From Brachionus rotundiformis (lineage: Eukaryota > Rotifera > Eurotatoria > Ploima > Brachionidae), in assembly GCA_016802295.1 (NCBI GenBank), contig JAESIW010000020.1:5463281-5527280 (forward strand): a DNA stretch of 64,000 nucleotides, read 5' to 3'. The notes under the pieces are model-generated. The model searched no databases and had not been told where the DNA came from. It was given only the letters and a program-made list of their open reading frames with translations. This document shows, piece after piece, positions 49,583 through 61,500 of the stretch; the first letter of the stretch is position 1; each line of letters begins with the position of its first letter. A program made the position numbers and the translations under genes.

Positions 49583-52500
49583 CTTTAAAATAATAATTAA
49601 GATATGATGCGTAATTTAAATCTTAATTACCTTCTAGGATCAATTCAACAGTATGAAATTCTTTAAAATCATTTGAAAAACAGTCATAATTGCCAACATC
49701 TGAATATTCAGTTTTATCTATTATTATTCTTGAGTTTATTTGTCGATAATCAGGTATTTGTTTTCCTGATTTAAACCACACAATTTGATCGGATTCCAAT
49801 GGACATTTTAGTATCACCTGAGAGTTAATTTTAGAAAATTGTCTCGAAGTTTGATTTTCCTTTTGAATCATCATATTATCTATATTCTTGGTCGAGCTTG
49901 CAAACTCGCTCCAATAGACTTGGCTTAATTTAGAGTTAAATGTAATTTGGGAGGTTCCATAATCGTTATCTGAACTGCATGCATACTTAGCTATTTCGTT
50001 TGAAGGAGACTCGATTCTAGATACTTTGTATTTTTGAATTGGCATATTGGAAAATTTTGACCATTTTGTTGAAGAATTATGATCTATTTAAAATTTTTAG
50101 ATATAAATGAAACATCGCTTTTTGCCGAGCAATCTTAAAAAATTGGACTAAAAATTGACCAAAAGACAAATAACCAATGTCCAGTGTCCAATATCTCATT
50201 AAATAGACAAAAAAGAAATTTTCCAAAAAGTAAATTGATAAAAATTTTTGAAAAAATTTTTTATACTAAAACAATAATTTTAACACACTGAATTTTTATC
50301 TTTTTTGAAAGATACGAAATAAATTAAAATTAAATTTTAATTTAAGTCTTCTAAAATACTCTGGTATAGCAAAAACATAATTAAAAATTAATACAAATCA
50401 AATCAAATTTTTCATTCAAATTAGATTTTTTAAAAAATAATAGATATACTTTGAGAAAAAAATTCTGAATTTAAGGTAAATATAAATTTTTATTTTTGCT
50501 CGGCAAATGACATGACTTATCAAAAAAAAATTAAATAAAAATACCTCTATTTTTGCATTCGATTGAAGTAACATTTGATAGATTGTTAAATTTAAAGCTT
50601 AAATTTGGGGTTAATTTAGAATAAATGACTCGAGATTCGTAAAAATTTTCAAATTTTGAGTTAAATATAAAAAGTTTAAGCCAATTTTCATGCTCATAAA
50701 AAATTGAATCTTTAATCTTTACTCTGCATGTGTAAATACCAATATGTCTCAGATCAAATGAATCAATTATTAAAATTTTTTGGGTTCTATTTAACTCCAT
50801 TATTTCAATATCATGGTCAACTTGATCAGTTTCTCTTTGCCAGTCGATATTTATGTCAGATGAAATGCTATCTGTAGAACATTTAAAAACAATTCTTTCA
50901 CCAATCTTAAAAAGATGCTTAGGAGGTGATAATAAGGTGACTTTTAAGCCTGGCATCTTAAGATCTCTTTTTTCCAAGCTCTTTTTCAGCCGATATTTAT
51001 TACTCCAGGAAAAATTTTCAATTATTCCTTCAAAATGGGAGTCGAATTTTTTTCTAAAATGTATACCAACTGATAAATTTGAATCATCAAAAGTTTTACA
51101 TTGATAATATTTTAGATATTTGGATGAAAATTTTTCTACTACCAGAGAGCCTTGTCTCATCACTCGTTTTCCATGAAACCATCGAGTTGGAGTTCCTTAA
51201 AAAATAATATTTATGGATTACTTGGAAAAATTTCATAATTGTTTAATAATTGTTTACCTTGTTTTGAAGAACATGCTATTTCAATGCGGTCATTTAGACT
51301 TATATCTTCAATATTTGACAGAAAGTCCAGGCGGATATAACTTTTTCCCAAAGAGTAAATAAATGCATGAGGACGAGTGACAATAGAGCTCTTATGCTTT
51401 TCAATTGAGTAGACTATCTTAGCATTTTGGCTTTTATAATTTCCAATACATTCATACAAGCCAATATTTTGATCAGAAATGTTGCTTAAGATTAGATATC
51501 TACTGGAAATGATGTCATGACTTCCAGGTATAACCCATTTTAGAGATGCACTTTTAAAATCTTGAGAAAAAAGTCTTAAAAATTAAGATAATTTTTTTAA
51601 AAGATAAATTACTTGCTAAGCATTTCAACTTAAAATTATTGTTTTTTCCATTTATCTTTTTTATTCTCAAAGATAGTTGATTTTTTATGCGATTAGATTT
51701 GTAATGTGACAAACTTTGGCCACTATTTTCGAATGAGAATTCACTGTATCTGTCAACAAAACCATAAACAAAATACTCAACAGAATCATTTTGTTTTGTT
51801 AAAACAGCGTCTCTTGACCGATAGCCATATTGGTTAGAAGCTATGCATCTATATCTTCCCAAATCTTGATTGTATATTGGCGAGATAACAATCGAGTTGC
51901 CATTAGTGTTTAATTCGTCTAGCTCACCAGTTTGATTTACTTTAAACCATACAATTTTAGATTTTTTATCTGTTGAAAAATTAAATTACAATTTAGTTTT
52001 GTTGATTAATAATTTCTTACCTGAATCACAAAATATCTGAACCCGTTCTCCATATGATAATGCTTGTTTATCCGAAAAGCTTATTTTAATGTTTGGTATT
52101 TTGCTATTTTTATTACCATTGATTTCCGCTTGCTGAATCTCATCATCTAAAATAGTTTCGTTTATATTTGTAATCTTGAGCTTTTTTCCTAATTTATTAT
52201 TTTCGATTTTTAAGCCTAATTCAACCAAAAGACCATTTTTATTTTTTGTACGGCACAGATAGCTACCCAAATTTTCAGCACTGAAATTGCGAAAACTCAA
52301 AATATGAGGCGCTACGCTGAACGATAAAGGCTTTTGGCCATTTTTGTTTGCTCTCCAACTTGGCAAAAAGCTGTCGTAATCTAAAATTTTTTAACTTTTA
52401 AAAATCACAAAAGTTTTTACTTTAAATTAATTACATAAATCCAGACATTCTATGGCAAAACTTGATCCAAATTGTAATTCTCTAGATCTATATAGATATC

Positions 52501-55500
52501 TAAGCCGTTCGTCAAACTTCTCTTCAAAATTGTGTTGTTCATTTTGGAAAGAATGCTTAAGAGAACCATCTTGGTCATAAAACAACACTGACGAATTTGA
52601 CACAGGTCTTTCATTCTTCAAAACTGAACAAGTATAAGAACCCAAATTAGCTTGGTCAATGTAATTTATTTTTAAAGATCTAGGAGGATTTAATTGGCAG
52701 TTTTTTGGAAGCTTTCCGTCATTTTTTGACCACATAAAATCATATTCGAAAGTTGTGTGATTAGATATGAGCTCACATGTTAAAATTATAGTACAACCAT
52801 ATTCAAAGCAATCATTTTCAAAATTTAATCTAATTTTTGAATTGATTTTTTCTATATCAATAGAAATTTGTTCAATTAGAATATCAAAATTTTCATCTCT
52901 ATATGAATTCTTAACATGACATGAAAATAATTTTGGAGTTTTCAGTGATTGAAAAGTTTTTTCGGCTGGACTAATCTTTTCATTAAAAATATCCAGTAAA
53001 AATGCAGAACCATCTTCTTCATCATAGAAATTTTTAATTTTACAAAAAATATTATTGATAAAATTTACTTGATTGGCAATGTGAGTGGATGGCATCCTGT
53101 GTTATATTTTTTATATTAAAAATTTTAAAATAATAATAATTTATTGTGGTCTTGTTCTTGTAGGATTCAGACGACAAGTAAACATAAGCACCAATTAAGT
53201 TGTTACCATTGAAAAAAGAGCAGCCATATAGTCCATCATGGTAATCTGGGTGATAATCGCTAATTATTAATCTCTTGTTGTTGGACTCGGATATTTGATC
53301 AAACTTATCATTGAAACTATACCACTTTAAATTTATTTTTTCTAAGCCTAAATAATTTAATTAAAATATAATAAAATGATTATCGAAATAGATATGTAAC
53401 ACGATTTAACAAAGTCGAATTAAAATAACAAAATTAAAAAATATATTTTGTTATATTTAAAAAGAAATTAAATAATAATAATAATTACAAAATAAACAAT
53501 AAAAATACAAATAAATAAAAATACTAAGCAGTTGAATATTTTTTGAATGTGTTTCTGCTCAAGATAGATCACCTGTTTAAAAAAAAATTTAAATATTTGA
53601 AATTTAATTAATTTTAAAAGAATTTAAAAAAAGGCTACTATTTAATTTAGTATCTAATAATAATTATTTAGTATCTAATTTTGACAATATCTAAATTAAT
53701 TTATTGACATCTATTTTATTTAATCAGTATCTAAATTATTTGATAAGTATCTAATTTAATAAAATGAGTATCAAATCAACACTTGTAATTTTGACAATTA
53801 ATTTAATTCAACTATTGATTTTTTATATAAAAATGTAGCGTAAACTTCTTTTTTACTTATCTAATTCTTATCAAACATTAAAATTTTACAATATGAGTGA
53901 CTCTGATTCTTCATCAACTTCGATTCTTAGACCTGTAACAACAAACCAGCCAGGTATGGATACCGATGACGAAAAACTGATTCAAGTGCAACTATTTTTG
54001 TTGAAGATTGTGAACATAACCATTCGACTACGAATGGAATACCCGACAAAACAAAAGATCTTATTCTCGCAAAATATTTTGATGAAAAGTTGCCACCTTT
54101 ATATTATTTTTTTTTTCTTATGTGTGATTTTTTTGTTTACAAATATATTTTTTTTGATACTATAAAATTAAATTAGATATTGTTTTAAATAAATTAGATA
54201 CTAAAATAATTTGTAACCTTTAAAAAAATTAGAAAAGTTTTCATTAATTTTTCTAAAATCACTCTTTTAAATATTTCTTAAAGTATAATTTCTTAAACTA
54301 AATAAAAATTAATTATTAAATGTTATACAAAAGAAAACTTTCTATTAATACTTATCTTTAATTAATAATTATTGATTTAAAAAAAAATTGAAAACTTGAT
54401 TGATAAAAATTTTTACTTAAGTACTTACTAATAATTTTTTCGATATTTTCTAATTTTTTTTTTTAAACCGGATATTTTTTTATTTCTTTTCTTTTTATAA
54501 TTTTTTCTCAATCGTTTTAAACCATGAAATTGTCTAAAAACTGATAAAGGCTCAATGTCAAATTCGTTTCGCTTTATTTTCAATTTGGTTTTGGCAACGC
54601 CGAAAGCGTTCGAAGACATGCAAACATATTCACCAAAATTATCTGGATTTGAACCGTCAATTCTCAAAACGGGTCCATTTGTTATAAGCAACAGTCTCGA
54701 ATCATTTATCTTTTTGTACCATTCAGTTGGCCAAATTGAATCAGTCGAACACTCAAAATCGTAGTTTTTAATTTTTATAAAGCTAAATTTACTTCCCAAA
54801 TCGCCATTTAGCTCCTCAATTGCCAGATTAATTTTCCGATTAGTATCATCAACCAAGAATAGAACCTGTCCCAGTTCATTACTCTTTAATTCAAATGTTT
54901 TTCGTATTGTGGAAAGCGAAGTCTGAATGTAGCATGCGTATTTTCCCAAATGGACTTGATTTAATTTGTTGATGACAATTTTAGACTGAGTATTGGTAAT
55001 TTTTTCCACAGATGAATACGGATGAACAATTGATCCGTCCATTTTTTTCCAATTAATTTTATAAATAGATAATTCTGGATAATTTGTATCTTAAGATATA
55101 AAAATAGTAATTTTTTTTTGGGATTAAAACAATTCAGAATATTACCAAATTCGTTTATTTCACATATTATCTCAATTTTGTCTCCAAAATTAAAACTTTG
55201 TGGACAAATTTGTTCATCTTGTGAACATTTAATGTCGACTTGAGGTCCTATGAGCTTGACATTTTGAGAGTCCACTCCAAAATCACTTGGCATTAGATAA
55301 TATGAAGCTTGACCCTTAATTTTATAATCTAAAACATTTGAGTCAATGGCTCTGGCTCTGCAGATATAAACACCAAAATCCTCTTTTTGAAAATTTCTAA
55401 GGCTTATCAAAGCTGAATTATCATCTGATTCAATATATGCTCTATCAGATAGCTTAAAGCCGCGTTTAGTCCAGTAAACTTCGGAATCAAAATCATCAAT

Positions 55501-58500
55501 GCTACATTTAAGCTGGATGGTATTGCCGATTTTCATCTCTAAAGGATTTGATACAAGGCTTATTTGGATCATTTTGGATAAATCTCTGACCTTTTTGGGT
55601 CCTTGTTCAATGCTGATTTTTATTCTTCTCGATGTTTGCTGGTTCAAGTTTGGATTCGACGCTATACATCGGTAAACACCACCATTTTTTTTGGTAAAAG
55701 GCTTTAGCTCAAGAATATCGTTATCAATTCTTATATTATCCATTAAAGTGCCATTCAAAGGAAGCCACTTATAGCTTGCATTTTCAATATCTAAACCAAT
55801 TTCAAAGTTAAAAAATCAATTTAATTGTAAAAATATTTTTTACCTGAAATGCATCTGAGAAGAACTCTACCATTTTCAACATGATCTACCTCAGGATCAG
55901 ACAAAATTTGAATCACAATCGAATGCTTATTTTTGAAAATGGTCCTTCTAGTTCCATCAATTGGATGGTCAACATGTTTATCAAAAATAGTACTGTCTTC
56001 ATTAAAAGATTTCTGCTTGTAAAGTATAGTCGTGTATGGCTTGGAATCTTCGACCAAAATGGATAACGAAATCTGAACACCTTTTTTGTCTTGTCCAATT
56101 TCGTTTTCAGCTACACACTCGTATAGACCTTGGTCATTTTTACTTAAAGAATCGAATTTTAAGCTTCCTGTTATGTCTTTTTGGATCATTTCTCCATTAA
56201 AATACCATGTTTTCATATAATTTTGATTATCTAAAAGAAAAAAAAAATTTTCAATAATAAAAAATAACAAAAACAATAAAATAAGTACTTGAAACACATT
56301 TCATTTCAAAACTTGAGCCTATTTTTTCGTTGCCAAATTTATAAANNNNNNNNNNNNNNNNNNNNNNNNNNNNNNNNNNNNNNNNNNNNNNNNNNNNNNN
56401 NNNNNNNNNNNNNNNNNNNNNNNNNNNNNNNNNNNNNNNNNNNNNNNNNNNNNNNNNNNNNNNNNNNNNNNNNNNNNNNNNNNNNNNNNNNNNNNNNNNN
56501 NNNNNNNNNNNNNNNNNNNNNNNNNNNNNNNNNNNNNNNNNNNNNNNNNNNNNNNNNNNNNNNNNNNNNNNNNNNNNNNNNNNNNNNNNNNNNNNNNNNN
56601 NNNNNNNNNNNNNNNNNNNNNNNNNNNNNNNNNNNNNNNNNNNNNNNNNNNNNNNNNNNNNNNNNNNNNNNNNNNNNNNNNNNNNNNNNNNNNNNNNNNN
56701 NNNNNNNNNNNNNNNNNNNNNNNNNNNNNNNNNNNNNNNNNNNNNNNNNNNNNNNNNNNNNNNNNNNNNNNNNNNNNNNNNNNNNNNNNNNNNNNNNNNN
56801 NNNNNNNNNNNNNNNNNNNNNNNNNNNNNNNNNNNNNNNNNNNNNNNNNNNNNNNNNNNNNNNNNNNNNNNNNNNNNNNNNNNNNATTTCTGCTTGTAAA
56901 GTATAGTCGTGGATGGCTTGGAATCTTCGACCAAAATGGATAACGAAATCTGAACACCTTTTTTGTCTTGTCCAATTTCGTTTTCAGCTACACACTCGTA
57001 TAGACCTTGGTCATTTTTACTTAAAGAATCGAATTTTAAGCTTCCTATTATGTCTTTTTGGATCATTTCTCCATTAAAATACCATGTTTTCATATAATTT
57101 TGATTATCTAAATGAAAAACAAAAATTTTCAATAATAAAAAATAACAAAAACAATAAAATAAGTACTTGAAACACATTTCATTTCAAAACTTGAGCCTAT
57201 TTTTTCGTTGCCAAATTTATAAATTTCAATTATTTTAGCCACTTGGTTTTGTTCATCTAAATTTTTCATTTTAAAATCGTAAGTAATCGCTACGGTTGAT
57301 TTTTTAACATGACCAAGAGGACTCAGCGCCCTGCATGTGTACAAGTCAGCATCTTTTAATTCTAATGGTTCTATGTGTAACACATTTCCAAAAACATTTG
57401 CATTTGTGTTCGTAAAGTTGCCATGCATTTTCAACCATTTAATGTTCTCATGATAATCTTAATTCAAATCAAAATATAAAAATTCTAAAAATAAAAAATA
57501 AAATTACTCGATTCACAAGTAATTCTTAAATATCCATCACTAAGCCCTCCAGAAAAAGTATGATTTATTTCCAAATCGTCTTTTGTATGGCCGTCAAATG
57601 CTTTTAGATAGTTAAAATGTGTGCTAGGTTCTCGGTCCATTATTGATATTAAATTTTCATCTATTTTAAAATCTAATTTTTTCTGGCCATACTTATCAAC
57701 AAATAAACAAGAGTATGTTCCATAATTTTCAATATCAAATGGATCAATTATTAGCAAATCATCTTGAATCTTTATCTTTCCTGAATTTTCAGCCAAATTT
57801 ACCAACCAAATTTTTTTTTCAAAATTTGTTTCTAAAATATTTTAAATAAAAAAATCAATAGAAAATAGAACTTTTAATTTTACCTTCATTTGTACACTTA
57901 AGAATTACTTTACCGCCAATTTTTAAATTTGACATATTTTTTACCAACTGAATTTCCAAATTACGTGTCAAATTAAAAAAATATTCCGATTCTTTAAAAT
58001 ATTCAAATGCATCGAGCTCCAAATTTTTAATTAGCTTTATCTTTTTGGACTCCGATTGACATTCATAATTGTTTAAGTCGTACTTGTTTAGTTTTTTTAT
58101 GCTTAATCGATTTCCTCTAATGTGAGAAACTGAGCTTTTAGTTTGGTCTATCTTGTTCCAATGGGTTACAGAATATGGATGATCTTTTAAAATTTGGATC
58201 ATTTTTTGAAAATTTTTATAAGAACTTTATAATTTACTTCGACTTTCACAAATGACCAATATCTCTCCATAAGGTCGTACATCATGTTCAATAAAATTAA
58301 AAACAATTTCGGGCAGGTTTCCTTCTGAAATTAAAACTTCGAATTCTATTGCTGATTGAGCGGATTCAGAGTCCAAGACGCACTTATACACACCCGAGTC
58401 TCTTACTTGAAGATTCTCTAATCCAAGTCTAAAGCTATTAGAGACCAATTTTTCCAATTTATACCATTTTATATAATGCATTAATTTATCACTGTTATTT

Positions 58501-61500
58501 TCTTTAAACAACAAAAGTAAAATTATTAATTTAATAATCATAATATTATTTGTTAATGTTAGTTAATTACTGTATAAGTATTTTGTGATGGTTTCATGTT
58601 TTCTGCTGCTAAATGTTAGTCGATAAGAATTTAAAAGTTACTTACTAAATATAATTTGCTAAATGAATTATTAGATTTTTTTAATTATTTAAAGTTATTA
58701 AGTTAGATTAAATATTAATAAAATATAAGCTAGCTAAATGGTTAAATCGTGTTACATATATTCAGCTAATTAGATAATATTGTTACCTGTTTGACATTCA
58801 AGTTCGACTCGTCCACCTTCTCTGATATCTGTTTCGATTGGAATTATTTTTAAAATAGGTGTTTCAAATTTATTATTAGATAATTTTTTTGGTTTTTTAA
58901 TTTGAATAATTTTTTTTAAATGTTCATTAATAAAGGTGATCACATTACAAGCATAAAAACCTTCGTCCTTCTCAGAAATATCTTGAATTTCTAGTATTCC
59001 TGATTGAGTTCTTACATGGTCTGAAAATTTTAAACCATCTAATCGCTCCCAATATATTTTTCTAACTGGCTTATCTAAAAAGTTAGTCAAACAATTAGTC
59101 AAATGATAATCAATTATTTTTAAATATAGAGCTGTATTTAATTTGATGTGATTGTTCATTTTTTAAGAATTTGTTTAAAGATGTTAATTAGTATACAAAG
59201 CAATCAATGTATCTAGATTGGTAATTTCACTTTTATCATTAAAAATAAAATATACTATCAAAATCCTACAATTTTGTCAGAGATCACTATTTGTATTCAG
59301 ATTCATCAATTTCTCTGTTATCGAATAAATTAGAAAGTTTTTGAAAATTAGAAAAATAAAGTAAAAGATAAAGTCTAAATAATTTTTTGTAATTCTTACT
59401 CAAGTCTTTTCATTTTAGTATGAAATTTATAATCTATTTTTTTTAAACTTTAGATAATAATATAGCAACTTTAAAAAATAGAGTTTGAAATTAAGAAAAA
59501 AAATTGAAACTTTTTTTAGATGAATCTTTGATGAAGAAGATGTTCTTTGTATTAATTGCTGTTTCTTAATTATTATTAGAATTCCTTTTTGTTCAATGAT
59601 GAAAATAATTATAAAAAAGTTATCTATTATTATTATCTATTAATAATACCGTTTTTTTATTTTAAATTTAGAACGTATTAGTTTTTAATAATTCTAGAGT
59701 TTTTCAAAAATATATTTTAAAATTATATTTTATAAAAGTTAATTTAAATCATTTATGAACACAATAAAGGTTCATATAAATCTTAAGAATCACATTATAT
59801 TTAATATAAAATTTTGGCTCCATATTTTAAAATCATTAAAAAGAATCAAATTAATAAGCTAAATAAGCAAGTAAGATTAAAATGATAAAAAAATAAGCAC
59901 ATTATATTTCTAATACAACATTAAGGTGATAGGTGACATTTAATTTTTAAAAGTTTATTTAAATATTAATAAAAGCTAATCTAATATTAAAAAGAATAAT
60001 TTTTTTTAAAAAAATTCAAACATAAATGACCAATTAATTAACGCTTTTTGAAATTAATTAAAAAAATCTTTGATTTACTGTTTTAAAATTTCTATCACTT
60101 TTATAGCTTAAAAAGCGTTCAATGTTTGAATTTTTTTATCTATAAAAACTAAAATAATAAAAAGTGGCTATATTAGATGTGATAATCAGCTATAAGTATA
60201 AATTATTTAAAAAAAAAAGCAAAAATAATGTTTATCCTATTTTAATAGTACATCTAGACATTAAATTTAGCAGTCCTCACCCGGTTGACATTGGGCTGTG
60301 ACACTTTGATCGCTTTCGGTCTTGTTTACATTCACATTTACGGTCTCAAAAGCACGTTCTAACAAATCTCTGCCAACTTCCAAGTCAATACTAATTGGAC
60401 CTAGCTCTGAATCATTTATTAGCTCACAAGTAAACACATTATAAAAATCTGATCTAAATAGGACTAGCGAATCGCCATCGATTCGGTAAGAATAAGGGTT
60501 TTCATCTGATTTGGCAACCCACGCATAAGAACTTGCTGAATCTAGAAATATTTAGTTTGTTAAAAAAAATGACAAAATCATTTAATTTTTTGTTAATTAC
60601 CTGGTCTACAAGTGACTTGTATTGAATCCTCTTCTAAATTTTTGGTAAATCTAAAAAATGGATTAGGACCCAGTAAGTAATCTGTAGATGCAACTAGATG
60701 GCTTTTTTCATATTCTTGGTTATCAGTCAAAACACCACAAGTATACAATCCATTATCCACTTGATTGTCAAAGCTTATAATAGATAAGCGATTTTGGTCC
60801 TTTTCAGCCGACTGGGGAAGATTTGGATATCTGATCCATGAAAATGATTTTGCTGGATAACCATTGTCATTTTGTAGCGAACAATTTAATTCTACATAAC
60901 TTTTGTCTTCGACCACTCCTCTTACTGATACTTTTACATTTGTTTGATCATTTGGTCTTTTTTTATCTAGAAAAAAAGGAAAGAATTAAATTTTTTCTTA
61001 ATTTTTTAAAATTAAGAATCATTAAAATAAATTAATAATTGATAATAAAATTTATTAATTAATTTAAATTATAACCTGTTCTGAAAGAAAATGTTTGATC
61101 ATCATTAGCTCCTATATATGCTATGTCTTGGCTCTCACCATATCTGTTTCTAGCATAGCACCTAAACTGACCAACATTATCATTTGTAAATGGTGAAATA
61201 ATAATTTCATGTCTGATTGAATTATCTAATTGTTCAACTTTAGAAAAATCATTTGAGTTACTTCCATCTTCTCGTCTGAAGAACACACTTGCATCAGGGT
61301 CATTTATAATACAAACAAGACTAAGATTTTTGCCAACTTGAATCGGAGCACCATTAGTTAAAGTCTTAATAAAAACCAATGGCTTTTGCTGATGTTCATT
61401 TATTTCTGGATCTGTAGCTGGCTGTGTTGTTGTTTGAGTACTGATTACATCTATGTAAATATGATCTCTCAATGGACCTTGGTCACTTTCGATATTGCAC

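Larger units (their letters stand above)
53348..54427 (-). other. Long intron of the Ig-array gene carrying a transposon relic
   Basis: The intron between the exon ending in the 54428-54540 area and the exon at 53347. It hosts the element at 53668-54204. The rest is AT-rich with no other feature. Confidence 0.6.

Noticed and set aside
56346..56885. Tandem duplication of Ig exons across the gap
   Set aside because: The repeat ends coincide exactly with both contig edges, which fits an unmerged overlap better than real duplication.
58454..58541. MIIKLIILLLLF as a signal peptide starting a new gene
   Set aside because: The hydrophobic codons are the pyrimidine tract of an intron. The TTTAAAG acceptor and phase-1 exon at 58501 fit the Ig array.
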